A stretch of DNA of 64,000 bases, taken from NCBI GenBank assembly GCA_965223245.1, contig CBDCVY010000013.1, positions 1,612,001-1,676,000 of the forward strand, given 5' to 3'. The position numbers were made by a program, and so were the translations under genes. This document shows positions 62,488 through 64,000 of this stretch, in pieces. The DNA is from CBDCVY01 sp965223245 (GTDB taxonomy: Bacteria > Nitrospinota > Nitrospinia > Nitrospinales > Nitrospinaceae). The notes below the pieces were generated by a model. It worked only from the letters and a program-made list of their open reading frames with translations, was not told where the DNA came from and searched no databases. Within the stretch, counting starts at the first letter, position 1; each line of letters opens with the position of its first letter.

Positions 62488-64000
62488 TTACATTTTTTCG
62501 GGTGCGGACACACCCAAGATACCTAAACCGCTGACAATGACGTGGCGCAGACAATTAATTAAATAGAGGCGGGCCAATGATTGACTTTGATCATCAGTTA
62601 CAAAACGGCATTTTTTGTAATAACTATGGAAGGTAGACACCAAATCTTGTAAATAAAATGAAATTTTATGAATTTCTAAAGCCAATGCGCTTTTTTCAAT
62701 ACATTCTTTATAAGCTAAAATTTTCTTAATAAGTGCAAACTCATCATCCAGCTTTAATTGATTTAAGTCGACCTCAATGGAATCTAATGGAGGGAGACCC
62801 TTTTCTTGGGCCGTTTTAAATACATTGCAAATTCGGGCATGGGCGTATTGGATGTAAAACACTGGGTTCTCAGGCGTTTCTTTTTTTGCCAATTCTAAAT
62901 CAAAATCCAAATGGCTATCCGAACTTCTCATTAAAAAGAAAAATCGTGTAGCGTCCACTCCAACTTCGGAAACTACATCCGCTAGAGTCTCAAATTCCCC
63001 AGAACGTGTGGACATGGAAACTTTTTCTCCTCCTCGTCGTAGAGAAACAAATTGAACCAGAAGAACCTTAAAAACTTCTTTTCCGTAATCCATTGCCTGT
63101 AAAACAGCTTGCATACGTGGAACATATCCATGATGGTCCGCACCCCAGATATCTAATATTTTTTCAAATCCACGATCAATTTTATTTTTGTGATAAGCAA
63201 TGTCAGAACAAAAATAGGTTTTTTCTCCTCCTTGTTTAATAATAACTCGATCTTTATCATCATTAAAAGCGGAAGATTTCAGCCAAGTAGCCCCTTCTTT
63301 TTCGTAGATAAAACCTTTTTCATTCAACCAGTCGATAGCTTTGTCTACAGAGTGATCGTCATATAAACTTTGTTCGCTAAACCATTCATCGAACTCAACT
63401 CGAAACTCCTTTAGATCATTTCGAATTCCTTCCAAAATTGAGTCTTTGGAATAGCCTCTGAAAAAAGCAAGAGCGTCTTCATTAGATTTCTTGAGATGAC
63501 TATCACCATCTTTATCAATTATCTCTCTAGCAATATCTTTAATATAATCTCCCTTGTAACCATCTTCAGGAAAGTCGGTAGGCTTCCCCAATAACTCACG
63601 ATACCTTTCCCATGTGGAGCGGCCCAAATTATTCATTTGATTACCCACATCATTAATATAATATTCGGTGGATACATCAAATCCTGCTTTTTTTAGCAGG
63701 CAGGACAGCGCGTGACCAACTGCAGCACCCCTTCCATGACCCACATGCAAAGGTCCCGTTGGGTTTGCGCTTACGAACTCCAAAAGCACCTTTTGGTTAT
63801 TTCCTACTTGAGACTCACCAAAGTTTTTACCAAGTCGGGAAACTTCTTTTAGCTTTTCCAAATAAAAACTGGGAGACATTTTAAGGTTAATAAATCCAGG
63901 CCCAGCGATATTTGCCGAATCCAACCAGCCATTTTTATCCTCAATTTCCTGACAAATAATTTCAGCGATTTCTCTTGGATTTTTCTTTTCTGAACGGGCC
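62488..64000 (-). CDS. argS: Arginyl-tRNA synthetase, 5' end beyond window edge
   Basis: The frame is open from the right window edge to a stop at 62488, giving about 504 residues of a protein usually near 550-580; the N-terminal additional domain is outside. The class I HIGH-like motif is GPLHVGHGRGAAVGHAL. KVSMSTRSGEFETLADVV stands at the KMSKS position in diverged form, as in many ArgRS. YINDVGNQMNNLG and YVQYAHARI-like YIQYAHARICNVFK are specific for ArgRS. The anticodon-binding DALR domain forms the C-terminus. Confidence 0.95.
   Translation of the reverse strand, partial: ARSEKKNPREIAEIICQEIEDKNGWLDSANIAGPGFINLKMSPSFYLEKLKEVSRLGKNFGESQVGNNQKVLLEFVSANPTGPLHVGHGRGAAVGHALSCLLKKAGFDVSTEYYINDVGNQMNNLGRSTWERYRELLGKPTDFPEDGYKGDYIKDIAREIIDKDGDSHLKKSNEDALAFFRGYSKDSILEGIRNDLKEFRVEFDEWFSEQSLYDDHSVDKAIDWLNEKGFIYEKEGATWLKSSAFNDDKDRVIIKQGGEKTYFCSDIAYHKNKIDRGFEKILDIWGADHHGYVPRMQAVLQAMDYGKEVFKVLLVQFVSLRRGGEKVSMSTRSGEFETLADVVSEVGVDATRFFFLMRSSDSHLDFDLELAKKETPENPVFYIQYAHARICNVFKTAQEKGLPPLDSIEVDLNQLKLDDEFALIKKILAYKECIEKSALALEIHKISFYLQDLVSTFHSYYKKCRFVTDDQSQSLARLYLINCLRHVIVSGLGILGVSAPEKM

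Noticed and set aside
62478..62500. Inverted repeat CGAAAAAA/TTTTTTCG at the argS stop
   Set aside because: The stem is almost all A-T and overlaps the coding end, so it is too weak to call a terminator.

Overview
The window is a compact, AT-rich stretch of bacterial chromosome, densely packed with genes on both strands. It carries about 60 protein genes, no rRNA, no recognisable tRNA, no insertion sequence and no CRISPR array. The cell is Gram-negative and LPS-bearing (lptC-lptA-lptB, an LptF-type permease, kdsB, CpoB-like and SPOR-domain envelope proteins). It has a sigma-54 regulon (rpoN), glycogen metabolism and several exported haem or copper/metal-binding proteins. The gene content (eukaryotic-type UDP-glucose pyrophosphorylase, MopE-like modules, Tll0287-like cytochromes) fits a low-GC member of Nitrospinota or a related deep-branching, formerly deltaproteobacterial lineage. 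That assignment is inference; no marker gene here settles it. Layout, left to right: the 3' part of an alanine-type aminotransferase, then uppP and a small exported protein sharing a bidirectional terminator (1-2700). Next come a VTT/DedA-type membrane protein and a two-gene unit of exported Cys/Asp-rich proteins, one joining a coiled coil, CARDB-like domains, a c-type haem domain and MopE-like motifs (3100-6800). A divergent carbon-storage pair follows (UDP-glucose pyrophosphorylase and glycogen phosphorylase), then two tandem paralogues of unknown function (7000-12350). A long forward gene string runs nnr-tsaE-lptC-lptA-lptB-rpoN-hpf-ptsN-ptsI-metK (12390-21700), linking metabolite repair, tRNA modification, LPS export and a nitrogen-type PTS that has EI and EIIA but no HPr in the window. 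Then come an oxidoreductase, endonuclease V, a methyltransferase, an unknown soluble protein, and a reverse operon ispG-tig-Rieske (21760-27800). From 28000 to 35140 lies a yejABEF-type peptide importer with a receiver-only response regulator between yejA and yejB, and an unusual acidic repeat insert in YejE. After it come proline dehydrogenase, lipA, an LptF-type permease, a methyltransferase, a CBS protein and a tandem Tll0287-like dihaem protein (35460-41270). The reverse strand then holds a surface-polysaccharide/LPS/CTP string (glycosyltransferase, polyprenyl-phosphate sugar transferase, kdsB, pyrG), cpoB, and cysE plus a cysteine desulfurase (41270-49410). These are followed by a glycine-zipper lipoprotein and a HAD-rsmE-scpA string (49550-52540). 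The last part has a Cys-rich DUF2284-type protein, htpX and a tight reverse string hydrolase - ABC-exporter-type membrane protein - rarA - LRR protein - serB. It ends with a TPR/cupredoxin-like exported protein, a SPOR protein and the 3' part of argS. Most of this is housekeeping. The least explained parts are the MopE/cytochrome/CARDB pair (3799-6822), the tandem Tll0287 dihaem protein, the YejE acidic insert, and the paralogue pair behind glgP.
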